From positions 18,769,755 to 18,833,754 of the forward strand of contig NC_034438.1 in the NCBI RefSeq assembly GCF_002078875.1: a stretch of DNA of 64,000 nucleotides, written 5' to 3'. The notes beneath the pieces are model-generated. The model saw only the letters and a list, made by a program, of their open reading frames with translations. It was not told the DNA's origin and made no database searches. This document shows, piece after piece, positions 35,243 to 48,184 of the stretch (positions within the stretch are counted from its first letter, which is position 1; each line of letters begins with the position of its first letter). The stretch is from Numida meleagris. Lineage: Eukaryota; Chordata; Aves; Galliformes; Numididae. The translations under genes and the position numbers were made by a program.

Positions 35243-36870
35243 AGATGAACTAAGCTAAATAAACTGAAAGAAATACAGTTCTCTTTGAACAATTAAATTT
35301 GAGACTCCAGTATACTCTGTATCACTGTAGCTTTCCAGTGTCTGAATATCATCAACATTCAGACAATTATTTTAATCAGTTCTCAAAAGAAAGAGGGTTA
35401 TTGCATAAATAAGACAAAATACTAATTTTCATACTAGTTTTCCATATTCAAATTTTAAAGTAGTAATAAATTCCTATTGTAGTATAGGAATATTAACTGT
35501 CATTTTTAAAGCTAGCAGAGAAGTATACAGCCCTTTCTTCTGTTAATATTTTCATGTGCATTATAATGGAAATGGATTGGACACTTAAAAATAGTCACCC
35601 GTTTCCTAAGCAAAATTGTTCATTCTTTTTTCAGTTGTGCTTGATTATGTCTACTCCTTTTAAACTCTGTATTTTTATACTCCATTTTGCTAACCCTATG
35701 GACTGAGTCATGCAGGGAAAATTATTCTATTTATTAACAGTTACTGACCAATAGCTTTTACTGGAAATATCTTAATCTCCTTTATGGCTCACATAAAAAA
35801 AAAAAATCTTAAAGTGCTCGGCTATTACCAAGAATTAATGCAGACATATAAAAGGATGAAAGATCATGTATTCAGGTCAGGTTTTAGAAGAAAGTATTGA
35901 AATCTTAACAATATTAATATTAAAAATGCCAGTAAGCATTGTGTACAAGTGAAACCTATCTATTCATATTTTAACAAGTTCAAAGTATAAAGGGCTGGAA
36001 AATATATTTGATGACCAATCTTATTCAGTTTCATAATAATCAACTTGTAACAATTTTTGTGCTTATTCTCTTTCCTCTCTCTGCTCTCCTCTTCTCCCTG
36101 CCACCCTGCGCTGGTTGAAAAGATCAATTGAAACAGTAATCTCCTTGTATACAACTAGACGAGTCTTCGGTTGACTCCAAATGCCAAATGCATAGATATC
36201 AAGTAAACCTGCTAATTTACCAGAACATAAAAACTGTAATTTCTTTTCTGAATTCCCACCCTAAAGTGACTTCTTCTGTGAAATAAAAAGCATATCCACT
36301 TAACACAGATCAAAGTTTGGAAACAGTATAAGTATCCACAAATCTACTTCAGTGAAACAAAAATAATACAAATATTATAATATAATCCACATATTAAATG
36401 TAATAATAAATATTTTTTCTTTATTATTACCATTTTTTAAGAGGTGTGAGGTAATTTTTGCTGAGTCAAAGTATTAGGTTTTCCCAGAGTACAAGAGAAG
36501 GTGGCTCTTTGTAAGCAGATAAGGTATTTGCATAAACAACCAACAGGACATACTACGAGTAAAAGAGGCTTAGTTTCTACTGTTGCAACTTATTCATAGT
36601 TCCAAGATTTTCTGAAAGTTTATAAAGATCCTTCAAGAACATAACTTGACCTAATAGGCCTGAAAATGACTGGATAAAAGATGGATGTGACCTACAGCCA
36701 AATGCTGTCTGTTAACTATCCAGTAATTCAGGTACGTAAAGCAAAGCATGGTTAGTATTTTAAGGGGGGACCATGTTCTGAATGTGCCCAACACACTACT
36801 GACAGTTTTCTCACATGTATACAATTTGGTATGAATTTGTAATAAATGACACTACCGCTTCTTAGAGCAA

Positions 36871-36928
36871 CATACATATGTATATATGTGTGTACACATG
36901 TATACATATATATATCTATAGATAGATA
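36871..36928. repeat. Degenerate (TA)n/(TG)n/(GATA)n microsatellite
   Basis: Alternating purine-pyrimidine sequence (cataca, tatatatg, tgtgtaca, tatatata) ends in two GATA units. Confidence 0.88.
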
Positions 36929-37270
36929 AAATAAATAATCCAACACAAAAATAGCACAGAAACCTATTGTGCTGTATCTAATATTCTCAGTTCGTAGTGT
37001 TTCAATTTCTTTTCTGTCCAAATTAACAAAATACAACAGGTAGATCATCCAAAGGACAGGGGTATGAAGTAATCTATCATATGCTGAGTACAGAAGAGCA
37101 AAAGGCAGGCCCTGGCAGAGTCCCCAGTGGGCTTCTCACACTGTGGGGAAGACATTCCTCTTTACATACTGGAAATCCTACATTTCAAAGGTACAAACAA
37201 AACAAACGAAGTTTCAATTATGTGCAGTATTAAAAAGATGAATACACTGGTCATCCAAGAATACACGTTA

Positions 37271-37300
37271 AATTATTCTAGAACAGATAATTATTCTAGA
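37271..37300. repeat. 12-bp direct repeat
   Basis: AATTATTCTAGA occurs at 37271-37282 and again at 37289-37300, separated by six bases. It is a partial 18-bp tandem duplication. Confidence 0.9.
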
Positions 37301-39187
37301 GGAGATCTACAGCAGGTCTAGATTAAACAGATCTGCCAAGGACACCCAAAGTGAATCATTACACAGTTAGCGCTAGGTCATGCAGTTATATTATATTCTT
37401 ATTATAGTTACATTAATTTTTCTGCACATAAATTTTACTTGCAAAAGTGCCATAACTATTGTGTGGAAGACTTCAGAGCATTTCAGTGACAAGGGATGAA
37501 AATTTCATAGACATACACAGATACATATCTAGGCTACCCATCAGGAGTGTTGTCAGGCTTCAGTGACTAGTTATATCTGGGAGCTGTTCTATTTTTTTGC
37601 ATGGAAGCATTACAAAAAATCAACACAAGCTAATATGAATTATAAAAAATAAATCTTTGCCCTACTTGGAAATGGTAGAAATATATTCATCCTTTCACTG
37701 ATAATCAGCATGCTGAATATTGGTTAGGTGCTGCTAGGCACCTAAGTTGTTAGAAATATAAAGGAAAAGGCAATACATGCCTTAAAATTGAACTCTTTGT
37801 TTCATTCAGTATATAAACCTTACAACACTCATTCTAACTGGAGCAATGAACTTCAACAATGCCTGAAGCAAAGCAACACCTGTTATTGAGCACAAGAAAG
37901 CAGGGAATAAGGTGACCTTTCATGCTTAGCAGTACCGTGAAAACCTACTGGTCTCACAGGATGAAACAAACTTGTTTCATCTTAGGAAGATTTCTTGTTT
38001 GTTTAAGAAATTATGATTTTTCCCCCAAAATTCATACTCAAATCTAGAATTCCAAAGGAAGAACTGAGATATTACTCGAGTCTAAAATACTAAAAGTACT
38101 TGAATACTGCATGGAAAAGCAATTCAGAAAGAATCTCTCTTTTTTCCATTATAAACAAAATTTTATGGAACAAATATATGAGTAAATATCTGCATGAAAC
38201 ATTTAATTCTGGTTTGGGTTAGAAGAGTTATGCCATGAGAAGAGTTAAGACATTTGATATAGCATTAGTCAAACTCAGTTCCCAATTATTCTTTCGTCAG
38301 CGGAGGTGACTCAATATGTCTTAAGAACATATGAAAAGTTTATTTCATGCATTAGCACTGTTATTTTCATTTTCCATCATTTTTTTTAACAATTACACAT
38401 TGTTCTGTTCTCACAAAATGCAAGAACCTGCATAACAATGAGAAGTCAAACCATCTTTGGCTAGCCAAAATCCATGTGTATCTCTACTTTTGTAAACAAA
38501 CAACTCAGTATCATTAATTTAGAATATCGGGGACAAGAGAAGACAGATTCAGAGATGACTGGATTAATTCAGGGATTTACCAAGTTGCTGTTCAAAAAGC
38601 TAGTCAACAACCTAATTTGAAACAAAGGGTATCACACAACCATGCACTCACCTCATTTTGCAATAGATGAAGTATATAGAACAATAATGATCAAATCAAG
38701 TATATATAGTGGGATTAAAAAAGAACCAAGAAATTATATATATATTTTAATCAAATTAAATTTTATTCAATCTTACTATGATGAAAATAAGTTGCATTGT
38801 TTACTTTGAAAAGTCAGTGTGTTCACCTGTAGATTATTTTCAAATCAGTTTAAAGAAAGATGTTCCTGACCATAAATTTGTCACTTCTGTTTTTCCTATG
38901 GTAAAATTTAAAGGTACGTGCAAAATTTGTTTACTCAATTAGGCAAGCAAAATTGAATACCATGTTTATCTTTATTTGGTTTGGCATCTAAAAAGCAGAT
39001 AAAATGCAATGGAAAGGAAAGCCAGGTTATACAACTCAGCAGTAGATGTTTCTAAAATTGTTTTCAATGTGAATGGCAGTAAGCTGCATGTTGTTAATAC
39101 ATAATTTATGTTATATTGTGTGCAATATGGTAAGTAGTTGTAGAATCCTATTCTTCCTTCTACTATCATCATAAATGTTTCTCACTG

Positions 39188-39676
39188 TTGCTAGGAGTAG
39201 CTTTATCCTCACCTGGGACATCCCTTGCCGAAGTCACTGTAACACTTTGTGTTGTGTATTTGTTTCTCTGTAATCCACACTACCTGAAACAGCTTCTGAC
39301 AAAATACTTCTTTTTCATCTACTCCAATCTCATTTTTATACCATTTAAAGTGCATTCAGACTATAGCTACCCTTATCTGTCTGACAGAGTTTTGATTCTA
39401 GTTTTACTGCGAGGGACGGTATATATTTTATATCTGCTTTTGGGTAGCAGTCAGCTGCTTCCTATTACTAGCATTACTAGGAGAGTTCACATACTGGAGT
39501 TCTCAGTACACTTCCAAAATCTCGTGGGTTTGTATTTGAACCCTGCTTTCAGGGTTATCAGTTTTTGGCTATTCTTTCCCAAAACCAACACAGAGGAACA
39601 AACACAAAAACACACCTATCACCTTGGCTCATATGACATGCAAATAAAACCCTGGAGTTTTGGAAGTAAAAAATAA
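39188..39676 (+). other. Unsupported 162-codon open frame
   Basis: This is the longest non-repeat frame in the window. The product would be strongly hydrophobic in its first two thirds (for example VTLCVVYLFLCN and VLILVLLRGTVYILYLLLG) with a basic, glutamine-rich tail. I see no family signature, CpG-rich promoter, Kozak-like context of note or splice structure. Pyrimidine-rich DNA naturally encodes Leu, Phe and Ser, so hydrophobicity is weak evidence. One frame of this length is roughly what chance allows in 64 kb of AT-rich DNA. I do not call it a gene. Confidence 0.12.
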
Positions 39677-40961
39677 ATTTGTCAGTTTTATTCTTTATTT
39701 TCCTCTTCCTCCCCCATATTCCATATGAGACAAGGAGAACGTGGAAGCATTGTGCATGTCTCTGAGGTACAGAAAACACATAAAAAAGAAACATCTCTAA
39801 AGTACAGAAAATTATTAGTCATACTTCTAATATAGTAAGTTCTGCATGCATATAAAGGTTACAAAATACTATCAAGTACATGATGCTGTCCACAAAACAG
39901 CTTTGATGTGTTGCATCAGCACGGGGGAAACATAATTAAAAGACAATCAACTAATATTTGTATTAAACAAATGCAAAACTAATTGGGTCCCATGAAAGTT
40001 ATCTTTATTATCATCCTTTAATGGGCATGTGAACGTAGCACAAGCTGAGGTTATATACATACACACTTTTCTTTGTGCCACTTCCAATTCACAATAGAAA
40101 AGGTTGGCATACCTGATCGGCAAAACATAGATTTGTGAAGGTTCATCATCAAACAAACAAAAAACTATGACTGGCAACTTAAAATTCTGCTGCCCGTAAA
40201 TGCTCCTGACAGACCTACTGTAGCATGAATAAGCAAATTTGCCAGTTCTGAGTCTTGAGAGGAACAACAGTAGGCAAAAGACATTTCAATACTAAACTAA
40301 GGTCTAGTATTCAATAAGCACAAATGTAGGCATGGTACATTTTTACATTCAGTTAAAATACTAACTGTAGATCATCTAATTAACTTCATATATTTGCCAC
40401 AGCAAACATTTCTGCCTCAGTCTTGCCTAGACAAGGGGTTCACGCTCTGTGGCAGACACCAAGGGGCTGGGAAGGAGCAAGGAAAACAGCTAACTACATT
40501 TTAGAGGAGACACATAACTAACAATTGGCTTGCTCAAAATCCGTTTCAAAAGACTGCAGACTTCATGTTGCTTGAAAACCATTTAGACAGGAGATGAGCC
40601 CTGGGGGTTAAAATGTTCTTAAAATTATTTCTCTAAGTTATTAAAAACAGAAGTAGGTCAAATTCTTAGAAGACAGTGGAAATGGTGTTCCTGTTAGGTG
40701 TGGAGTGCAGTACTATTTCTGAAAGATTTTGCTAAATAAATTGCCAAAACAGAAAGATGAAATATATTAAAGATCGCATTATTCATTTTCAAGGTGATAA
40801 GAAGTTGGCTATATAAGGGCTTATATGTAAGCTACAGTGGTCTTAGGGAAAGGTGGGATAAAACGCAATAAAAGCAATACATGCATGAAAAGAGCAGCGT
40901 GCCTAGCAATTATTTAATAAAATTGGAGTAGTAAGAGACAACGAGCAGCCAGAGCATCACA

Positions 40962-41095
40962 CCCCCCTTGTCCCCCCCCCATAATCTGACAGCCTACATG
41001 CCGGCTCCCCCTATTGGCTCAGCTCAGAGGAGCCAGTGCCTCTGACAAATGACACTCAGCTGACGCCAGCGCTGGTGCTGCCAGGCACCAGGGTC
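40962..41095. other. GC-rich island with C run and two hairpins
   Basis: A C-rich run (six C and nine C, 40962-40980) precedes a GC-rich block. Two inverted repeats follow each other: TGGCTC/GAGCCA at 41015-41035 and CTGGTGC/GCACCAG with a six-base loop at 41072-41091. An inverted CCAAT box (ATTGG) lies inside the first, at 41013-41017. The block stands out sharply from AT-rich flanks and could be a regulatory element or structured RNA; I recognise no family. Confidence 0.35.
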
Positions 41096-43068
41096 TCGAT
41101 TTTATACTGTTTTTCTTAAATACAATTTTGAAGTGTCATAAAAAGGACTTGGCTTTAAAACCTTGGCTGACACATTTTCCCAGGGAAAATTTATCCTGAA
41201 AATTAGTTATATACTGAGGCTAGTATATGGTAAGGGCAGATCTTTCAAACAAACATGCACACAGATGCCCATCTCACAACTTGAATACAATTCTTTTCCA
41301 CTGAGCTTCCATAATATACTTGCCATTAAAAGACTCAATATTTACCCAAGATGTAAAAGTTTTCTGGGAAACTAATTTTGCTTTACACTGATCTGATCAA
41401 GACAGATCCCAACTTAAGGAGCATGACATGACGCAACAGCCACTGGCAGAATTCATAAGCAAGTCAACTGCACTCTACTGCTAAGAAAGTTACAAAGAAA
41501 GACTGTTCAGTGAGCAGGAACTATAGATGTCTGCGGTTTAATGAGGAAACAGATGTTTTAATGATGATAAAGGGATTTTAATGCAATGTGACTGTCTTCC
41601 AAACAGTCACACTTGAAAACCTACCATACAAATGCATTTATTAAAGATTACTGAATTATCATATGAATGAACATTTTTTTCCTGTTGTTCAGGTCACATG
41701 AGCATATATAAATAAGTTCCAGGATAAAGAATACAATATGAAAAGAGGAAAATACTTCTTCATCATTTCCATCAAGTAATGCTAAGTAAGAAATGGGAAG
41801 AAGAGTTCCTGTTCCTTTGATGCAGAAAGAAAATACACCTCCCTCCTCAAAAAGCTTTTATCACACAGGAAAACATGACCACAATACTACCATTTTTATC
41901 GCTTGTCTGTTTTGTATAGGGAAGAGAGTGCCAAACATATTACTTCAGCAGTACTATCTCTGTGAGATTCTCATATTTTCATAGCCTAGTTAGTCCTCAT
42001 TTGACATTAATGTAGGAAAAAACACAGCATCTGGTACTTGCCACAGTATTTTGCAAACAAGCATTTTGAGTTTAACAATCTGTAAAGTGTATTGATTACT
42101 CACCATATCCATGAATGTCTCCTAAAGGGGAAATTATTCACATGCATCATGTTCACAGATCTTCCAACATTAGTGTTTTCCTTGTCAGACAGCTTTATCT
42201 GTGATGGTATTCATAGATGCATTCCAGAACAACTGCATGACCAGTTAACAGCAGGGATTACTGCAAGAATCACTGTAATCCACTGAAATAAAAATTCCCA
42301 GGATCTGAAAAAAGACTTCTCACAGGGTTTTCTAGGTACATGTCCATCCGTTTATGCCTCACTTGCTACTTAAAAAGCATTAAAGTAATCAGTATACAGA
42401 AACCGTATGATAATGCCAACAGTTTGCCTTGATAAAAATCCAAGTTCTTTTAATACGGATTAAAGCATCTTCATATGCAGCATTTTGTACAGTTGGAAAA
42501 GGTTAGTCAAGAGATAGTTTCCTGTCATCCATGCCAAATCAGTGGTTAGAGGGAAATGTGTAACTTCAGAATGCTTTACCATGTTCAGAAAGGAATACTG
42601 CTTTTTCTTCTTTCTTAAACACATATTCATCACCAACCACTTTAATGCAGTTTTCCTTTATCACAAGACCACGGAACAGGATGGTGTTTAATAGCCATGT
42701 ACAGCCAAACCAAATTTCTTTCTGAATTTGATTCAGTGAGTTTACTTCTTCATCTAAGAAAGAAGGAAGGAAGTAGCATTTTCGGCTCTACAGAACAGGA
42801 CAACAGTTAGAGACTATCATGAGATAAGATCACATCATGATTAAATCTGTTTTTGCTGCCTAACCCCATAAGAAGGCTGCCTGCTCCCTTTAAGTAAAAT
42901 GACTAAGCTATTGATTCTTGCACTGCAGAACCTAGTTCTCTTTTGATGTTACACTGTATACCAAAAACATATGCATCATCGTTTATGTTGTGAAATGAAA
43001 GCAAAGCTTCAAGTCCATCTCAGCTAAGAATTCTTCCTCTGCTGTCCTTTCTTTTCTTTCCCCCCCAG
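41096..43068. other. Unique AT-rich sequence, no gene seen
   Basis: Only short frames and a small GAAGG-type run near 42760. A pyrimidine tract with CAG (41692) and the strong acceptor-like site at 43068 lie here. Confidence 0.5.
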
Positions 43069-43600
43069 TTCAGCTCCCAGCTAGTTGTTATCACTCCTGA
43101 AGCTCCGGCAACATCCTCGGGAAGCTTCTCAAGCCCAAACCAAAGAGCCGGTGTCTCCGTTCAAGCAACGCAGGCAACAGGCTCCGCTTCCGCACTCTTC
43201 ACAAGGATTTCCAACGTACCCCTCGGGCTGCGGGTGTCTTCACCCTCTCTGCCTTGCTGCCAGTCCGGCGGCGGCTCCGGACGGCGGCGGGCGCGGTGCC
43301 GCTCAGCCTGCGGCGGGGCCGGGCTGCGGCGCGGGCAGGCTGCCTGGCAGGGCTCTGCTGGCGTCAAGGGGGCCCTCTAGGTGGGTTCTCCCACACAGCG
43401 CCGTCCTGCGCGGCTCTGCCTCCCACGCACCGAGGGGGAAGGACGGGGCCGTGGGGGGGACCGAGCGCCGGAGCCTGCCTGCAAAGCGCGTCTGTCGCCG
43501 AGTGGCTGGGAGCGAGGAAAATGCAGCAATCGAGTGCAAAAACCGGCAGGAAAAAATGTGCGTAGAGGATACTCTTCGCTCTGCCGATCCCTCCTGACAT
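43069..43600. promoter_or_regulatory. CpG island, probable promoter or first exon of an unidentified transcript
   Basis: This is the only dense cluster of CpG dinucleotides in the window, especially 43260-43510 (for example ggcggcggctccggacggcg and gcgcgg). Vertebrate CpG islands usually mark transcription starts. Several overlapping frames of 68-170 codons run on both strands, as GC-rich DNA does by default; none gives a recognisable protein. A strong acceptor-like ctttcccccccag precedes it on the plus strand (AG at 43067-43068) and a possible donor ctag/gtgggt lies at 43381. On the minus strand a gtacgt donor-like site lies near 43213. Direction is therefore undecided. A G-quadruplex-type run lies at 43434-43459. 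Confidence 0.6.
43434..43459 (+). other. Potential G-quadruplex motif
   Basis: Runs of five, four and seven G are separated by six and four bases. The last run can supply two tetrad strands, so the GGG-N(1-7) pattern is met within the CpG island. Confidence 0.6.
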
Positions 43601-43666
43601 TTGAAAGACTTCTAGAAATGCTTTTACACTTCAAGGTGCCCAGGCCGTACACAGGTCACTTGCCAT

Positions 43667-43701
43667 TCTTTTTTCTTCTTTCTTTCTTTCTTTTTTCCCC
43701 C
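43667..43701. repeat. Pyrimidine tract with (TTTC)n
   Basis: About 35 nearly uninterrupted pyrimidines including several CTTT units. Confidence 0.9.
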
Positions 43702-46700
43702 ACTGTTTTACTCTGCACTGACACTTTTTAAACTTCAAATGACCCCTTGCCCTTTGAGACGGGAAATCCTGCAGTTTGGAAGCCAGCTGCAACTTCAATG
43801 GCATTAAAAGCTGTGATAAAAGTGTGTATTTGATTAGGGTGTGTGTGGACTTGGGAGTAAGGTGATAAGATATTGCACTGCAGGTTTTCATAGGTCCTGT
43901 TTCCTTAAGCTTGGCTCTTTTGCTTCCATAGCCCTGTTCTGCAATACCCCAAATTAGCCCTATTAAAGTTGATGCCATTCTGAAGAAAGAATAAAATATT
44001 AAACTACTTGAAAGTGATAATGTATTTGCAGTGAAATAGTATTTAATTCAGTCATAAAAAGTGAGTTTCTACTGCCGCACACGTTGTATACTATATGCTA
44101 CTGTACTCTGAAGAATTGGAGCACCAAAATACAATAGATGTCAAAATTTAAAAGGGCTCCAGCAACACTTTTGTCCCCCTACTCCATGCAGATGATTGGT
44201 TGCTTTTTTTTTTCATTGAAACATAGCCATGATAGAAAACAGATACACTCCGTTACAAAAGGTTAGAATGAAAATTAGCCTTTTTCACTAAAAAGTTAGA
44301 AAGCAAAGCATCCATGTTCAGTGAAGACATTCAGCACAACTTTTTAAAAGATCAGGTAAATTGTTACAGCTATTATGACACATTTATGCTTCATGTTAAA
44401 AGGAACACTCCCCCTGCAACTCACTAACTTTGGGGTTTATGACATAAATATTTTAAAGGAGTATAAACAAAACTGTGAAAACTGCAAGGATGTGTTCTTC
44501 ATCTGAATATATAAAAACATTACCTGTAACTACTCCAGTTGTCTGTTGCTTTCTGTAGGCTAGACCCACTTACTATGAAATATTAAGTACACCAAATGCT
44601 ACACAAATCTGCACCGTCATTATTATTTCATACTGCGCTCACCTAACTGCATACTTGCCTGATCTTCTATAGGCACTGACATTTTCAACACTAGACTTAA
44701 TGCATTGTACTATCTTGAGAAAGAGCTTCTCAACACCAATGTGCCACTGAACACATTTGAAATTGGCAAATGAGACTATTCTGCATCTGTATGTCATGAG
44801 GAAACCAATTTATTTGGTTTTCTTTAGTATTAAGTTCAGCACAAACTGACTCAACTAATTTCATTCAGAAGCAGAGTTGCAGAAGCAGGGTAAGCATATA
44901 ATAAAATTACTTTATAACATTACATAGAGTTCACCAAACAAAGCGGAACACGGAATGTATGGGCTTTCTAGAGCAAGGATAAGTTCAAACTAGGGATCTT
45001 TATCAGCAAGGAATTTTTGTTGGATTTTTAGGATAGGCTGACAAGATTGCTAGCCAGTTCCATTTCAAAAAATGAAGCATTTAAAAACAGTGACATTAAC
45101 TGTAATGGGTGTTTTTTTATTTACTTTTACCATAAAAGGACAAAAATAAGCATTTAGGGACGTCAGTTCCAAATCAGCTTCACTCACCAAGGTCTTTGAA
45201 ACAGTAAGTACAATTCAATTCAAGAAAAAAAAAAAAAAAGATGCAACTCAAAGCAGATTTTGTTTGATCTCTTGGTTCTCCTACCAGGACAATGCTCTGA
45301 TCATTGGAATTTATGCTATAGGAAGGTCTAGTGCGTCTTCCCAAGTCTCGCTGAATCTAAGCACGCAGACAGAGAGACAGTCTGCAAGTGATATTGGTTC
45401 TTGCCAGAGACACAGAAGTCCCAGATTCTAGTCCCTTTCCAGGGTTTTCTTGAGAATTTTCTACTAAGATGAATTAGATAATGGATTATGCATGTTGATA
45501 GCATGAACTGGCCTACCGCACTTCTCATTTTAAGATAAAAGGTCACATTGGACTACCGAGTGAGGACCTACCCTTTTTTCTCTCTCTCTTACTGGTCTTA
45601 GGAGTATTGCATATCTGACTGCCCAATGAAATATCTAATCAGACAGCAGTGAAAAGTGTGTCTCATGAACTTTCTAACTGACCTGTTAGCATCTTTGTTT
45701 GAGTCCTGTTCTCTGAGGTTAGAGGAACCAAAGAGAGGACTATTTGCATCTCCATTTCTTACTTTCTGCACATATTTTCTTCCCACAACACTCAGATTTT
45801 AACTGCCAGTGATAGCAGAACATTCATTTAAAAACTAACACCTGGGTCTGTCAGCCTCTTCTCTGATGTGCAAGTGCACTAGCAGATTAAAGGCTTTGCT
45901 TTGTAACATTCCTGGTTGTAATAACAGGGCTAATAAAGGTGAGAACTGATGTTCTACCAGTACCAGATTTTAATACAGAATCAATGCAAACAGTAATACT
46001 ATATATACATACAGGTCATGGGAAATAGGTGGCAACAGTGGCATATAGAACTTTTTATTTTTTTCCCAAAAATGGGCAAAAGGTCACTAAATCAAATCTT
46101 TTGGTGACAACAAAATAAGGATTAGGAAAAACCATGCCTCTAAGAAGGTAAAACTAGTGCTTAAAGAAATGCTGAAAAGCCAGCTCTAAGTAATACAACT
46201 TCATCAGTATCACAGGTAAAACTGTGGCAATGACTGGCGGCAGCTTTTGAGACAATATGCAAGATGAGCTGGTGAATTCAGCCCATAGAATCTGGGCAAA
46301 TATCAGTGCAAAAAAACAACAACTTATCATATAAAACTTGGCAATTGTATGAAAAGAATGACATAGAAATTATCTGCAATACTATGAAAATACAATGATC
46401 AAACCTATACATGGACAAAAAGTATGGAGGTGACAATTCCTCATACACAGAGCTTGTTTCTATGTTTTGATCATTGGAATCCCTTTATTATTTATAAAAT
46501 CTTCTTGAAAACCATATGGTTTAAAAAATCAACATGATTAATGAACTGTTAAGAACTACTGCATCCCACTGCATACAGTTAAAGGTTTATTACATAAACA
46601 TACAGCAGGTTTATTTGTCTCCATTCTTCCTATCCAGTCTTCTTGAATCCACAGAGGCCTTCCCCACTCAAGCAGAATGCAAGCAATATGAATGTTTGGT

Positions 46701-47385
46701 GTCATGCTATAGGAACACCATTTTGGTGGGCTCTGACATAGCCTCACATGACTTCACTTGGAACTGAAAAATGACAGAGCAAATTGTTTCTCTATACTCA
46801 AAAGAGGTCTAAATGAGTTCTCTGCAGTGTGTATAGAACACACTCCACACAACTTGCCCTCAGGGCTTGCAAGCATACTTAGGACCATAATTATCTCATT
46901 GAAATTAATGCTGAAAGAGAAAACTTCAAAAAACATATAGTTCACATTTGAACAACAATCATGGGTTACGTAATGATGCTAAGAGCTTCTGGCTATCCCT
47001 TAAGAAGAAAAAGAGCATTATCAAGTATATTTTTGTTCTAAAAGTGATATGCTCAACTCTAAATGTAATTTCAGTGGAACATAATCTATCCATGCCTCAC
47101 CTTTTTTTTTGCATTCTGAAGAATCTTCAGGTCAGAAGAATCAATATGTCTTCTAATACCTTGGTAGCATTTTTTAAATGTGTTTTTATTTCTTCTCAGT
47201 CCTCCCTTCTCCCTGGTTTCCAGTCCCCGCCCCATTAAAGAAAAAAATGGTTCTCGGGTAGTCTTACCCTAAAGTGCAAGATCTGCTCAGTTGTAACAAA
47301 AATCATTATTGCTGTGAATCTCACTTGGTAAACTGCACTTCTTGGTAAAGTTTTGCTGCATCTTTTATCTCCTGTAATCCACATA
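43702..47385. other. Unique sequence, no gene seen
   Basis: About 3.7 kb directly beside the CpG island. The first 290 bases (43702-43990) are of higher complexity than the rest and could be conserved noncoding DNA. An A run lies at 45225-45239. No coding region is recognised. Confidence 0.5.
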
Positions 47386-47600
47386 TTAGGAAAAGGTTTT
47401 TCACCAGAGAGTGGTCAGGCCCTGGAACAGACTCCCCAGGGCAGTGGTCGTGGCCCAAAGCTGCCAGAGTTCAAGGAGAGTTTGGGCAATGCACTCAGAC
47501 ATGGGGTTTGCATTTTGGGTTGTCCTGTGTGGAAGCTGGAGCTGGATTTGGTGATTCTTGTGGATCCCTTCCAGTACAGGATAATCTATGCTTCTCTGAT
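47386..47600 (+). mobile_element. CR1 LINE 3' fragment, sense
   Basis: It begins at 'taggaaaaggtttttcacc', continues with 'gtggtcaggccctggaacag' and 'ctccccagggcagtggtc', and ends with 'ggatcccttccagtacagga' and 'taatctatgcttctctga', a degraded CR1 terminus. It has the order of a short 3' CR1 in the sense direction. Confidence 0.88.
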
Positions 47601-48184
47601 AAAACACTTTACTAAAGTCACATAAATTTATACTGAGATAGATGGAGTAGTCTGGAAAAGAATGTCCGGATCTCTCTGAGAGATTAACTACCTTCTTGTT
47701 GCATTTGAAGAGAGAAAGGTCTTCTCTCCTTGACTTTACAGGTCAGTGATACTTGAGGAAAAATTACTATAGCTATCTGGCATATCAGCCTATCTCTTTA
47801 AATCAGGCTGGTCATGCCCCCAGGCTCATCTCTTCCCTACTGCATAAGAAAGGGTTCGGTGCCTTATAGAACATTCTACAAAGGTAAACAGAAACTTTGC
47901 ATGTAATGACATTGCACTAGCTGTTTAGATGTATATCTATGAAACAGCTAGCTATTTCCATCATCTAGCCACAAATTCAAAAACAGCATGTTAGTGAAAC
48001 TATTAGGTACAATAAATAATCCCAGAAAAAGTTTGGAAAAAGTTATTTAAGAAAACCAATCCTTTTTGACAACAGTTGATACTGAAATGTTGAAAAAAAA
48101 AAAAGGCTTTTTTTTTACTTCATTAGTAAGGCAATCACAGAATCATAGAAGTCTGCCTAAATACATTTCTAGTGAATAATCACA
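47601..48184. other. Unique AT-rich stretch with one tiny CR1 terminus
   Basis: Nothing is seen except aatcacagaatcatagaag at 48133-48151, which looks like only the last 20 bases of an antisense CR1 copy. T and A runs lie near 48095-48118. Confidence 0.5.

Larger units (their letters stand above)
35243..40960. other. Long unique AT-rich stretch, no confirmed gene
   Basis: About 5.7 kb. No dispersed repeat recognised. It holds an AT/TG microsatellite, a short direct repeat and the longest frame in the window outside repeats (39188-39676), each listed separately. Confidence 0.5.

Noticed and set aside
43085..43597. 170-codon plus-strand frame in the CpG island
   Set aside because: GC-rich DNA has few stop triplets. 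Several long frames overlap on both strands, and the product is low-complexity (Ala, Gly, Pro, Arg) with no domain.
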